DNA from: CAVPLU01 sp050012535
Lineage (GTDB): Archaea > Thermoproteota > Bathyarchaeia > 40CM-2-53-6
NCBI GenBank assembly: GCA_050012535.1
Contig: JBEKGZ010000131.1
Location: 1 to 6,108 of the forward strand
Reading direction: 5' to 3'
DNA length: 6,108 bases
The notes beneath the pieces were generated by a model. It was not told the DNA's origin and did not search any database. It saw nothing but the letters and a program-made list of their open reading frames with translations. Positions within the stretch are counted from its first letter, which is position 1. The number at the start of each line of letters is the position of its first letter. Both the position numbers and the translations under genes were made by a program. This document shows positions 5,903 to 6,108 of the stretch, one piece after another.

Positions 5903-6108
5903 GTGCTTAGTCGACCAAGAGTGGTGTCTATCCTAGAGGCTGTTGACGAGACTCCAAGCACGAGATCGCTCAGTTTCAGAGATAAGCTCACAGCGGCCGC
6001 AGGGCCGGGTCAATTCGGAATGGTCTGGGCACCCGGGGTGGACGAGGTTCCCATGAGCCTGCTGCCGCGTGGCGAAGACGACGTTGTAACAATTACCGTG
6101 AAGGAACG
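5903..6108 (+). CDS. pyrK: Dihydroorotate dehydrogenase electron-transfer subunit, 5' part
   Basis: The first 68 residues of a protein that runs off the window. It opens MLSRPRVVSILEAVDETPST, then SLSFRDKL, PGQF-x-MVW (a typical FAD-domain strand) and PGVDEVPMSL, where archaeal PyrK replaces the usual RPxS-type flavin motif, and ends in DDVVTITVKE. PyrK binds FAD and a 2Fe-2S cluster and passes electrons between NAD and the FMN of PyrD in pyrimidine synthesis; the cluster and NAD parts lie beyond the window. The GTG at 5903 is chosen because RPRVVSI is the usual opening and GGGAG is well spaced; GTGs at 5921 and 5924 are alternatives. The start codon is the first triplet after the mobile element, so the insertion left the coding sequence whole but replaced everything upstream. 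Confidence 0.85.
   Translation, partial: MLSRPRVVSILEAVDETPSTRSLSFRDKLTAAAGPGQFGMVWAPGVDEVPMSLLPRGEDDVVTITVKE

Larger units (their letters stand above)
5799..5918 (+). ncRNA. Putative omegaRNA (reRNA) with guide into pyrK
   Basis: In TnpB elements the guide RNA covers the end of tnpB and the right end, with the guide taken from the flanking DNA just past the element. Two structures fit a scaffold here. One is a 10-pair stem of 5827-5836 with 5861-5870, CTCTAGTCGT with ATGGCTAGAG, including two G-U pairs. The other is the terminal hairpin 5874-5894. The scaffold should end at TCAA (5902), leaving GTGCTTAGTCGACCAA as the start of the guide. The 5' limit, which may lie inside tnpB, and the 3' limit are estimates. 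Confidence 0.6.

Noticed and set aside
1..6108. CRISPR array or other defence locus
   Set aside because: No regularly spaced direct repeats are visible, and no Cas gene other than the Cas12-related TnpB. NurA-HerA here looks like the housekeeping recombination pair.

Overview
The window looks like a piece of an archaeal chromosome with mid-range GC. The evidence is an adjacent NurA nuclease and HerA helicase pair, several winged-helix proteins of an archaeal type, an archaeal-style pyrK start and a TTTAAATA promoter box. The style of HerA and PyrK recalls the Thaumarchaeota/Aigarchaeota/Bathyarchaeota side of the archaea, but this placement is inference from sequence style, not from a search. 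Seven of the eight genes start, or appear to start, with GTG, TTG or CTG.

Left part (1-2094): three plus-strand genes (1-495, 1069-1566, 1573-2094) encode proteins of about 164, 165 and 173 residues with the same layout: a short beta/alpha N-terminal part, a variable middle and a C-terminal winged helix. The second and third align almost without gaps, provided the third starts at a CTG 45 bases upstream of its first ATG. A minus-strand winged-helix gene (463-756) converges on the first of them. It has a 22-base dyad over its Shine-Dalgarno region that looks like an autoregulatory operator or RNA hairpin.

Middle (2179-4639): nurA and herA, 4 bases apart, encode the nuclease and the hexameric translocase that resect DNA ends in archaeal homologous recombination (with Mre11-Rad50). 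NurA has its expected acidic and Tyr/His motifs. HerA has its ATPase motifs but stops abruptly after the last ATPase helix.

Right part (4686-6108): a compact IS200/IS605-family element of 1217 bp carrying only tnpB. Its ends can be placed to the base, because they carry the four short signals known from IS608 (TTAC, AAAG, GAAT and TCAA) next to a bulged left hairpin and a perfect right hairpin. The TnpB nuclease has an intact RuvC triad and zinc finger. The element sits exactly between TTTAC and the GTG start codon of pyrK (dihydroorotate dehydrogenase electron-transfer subunit, cut by the window end). The omegaRNA guide would therefore be the first bases of pyrK, and the right end of the element now supplies the only clear Shine-Dalgarno sequence for pyrK. 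I see no rRNA, tRNA or CRISPR array. The most noteworthy points are this tnpB/pyrK junction and the row of three paralogous winged-helix genes in front of nurA-herA.
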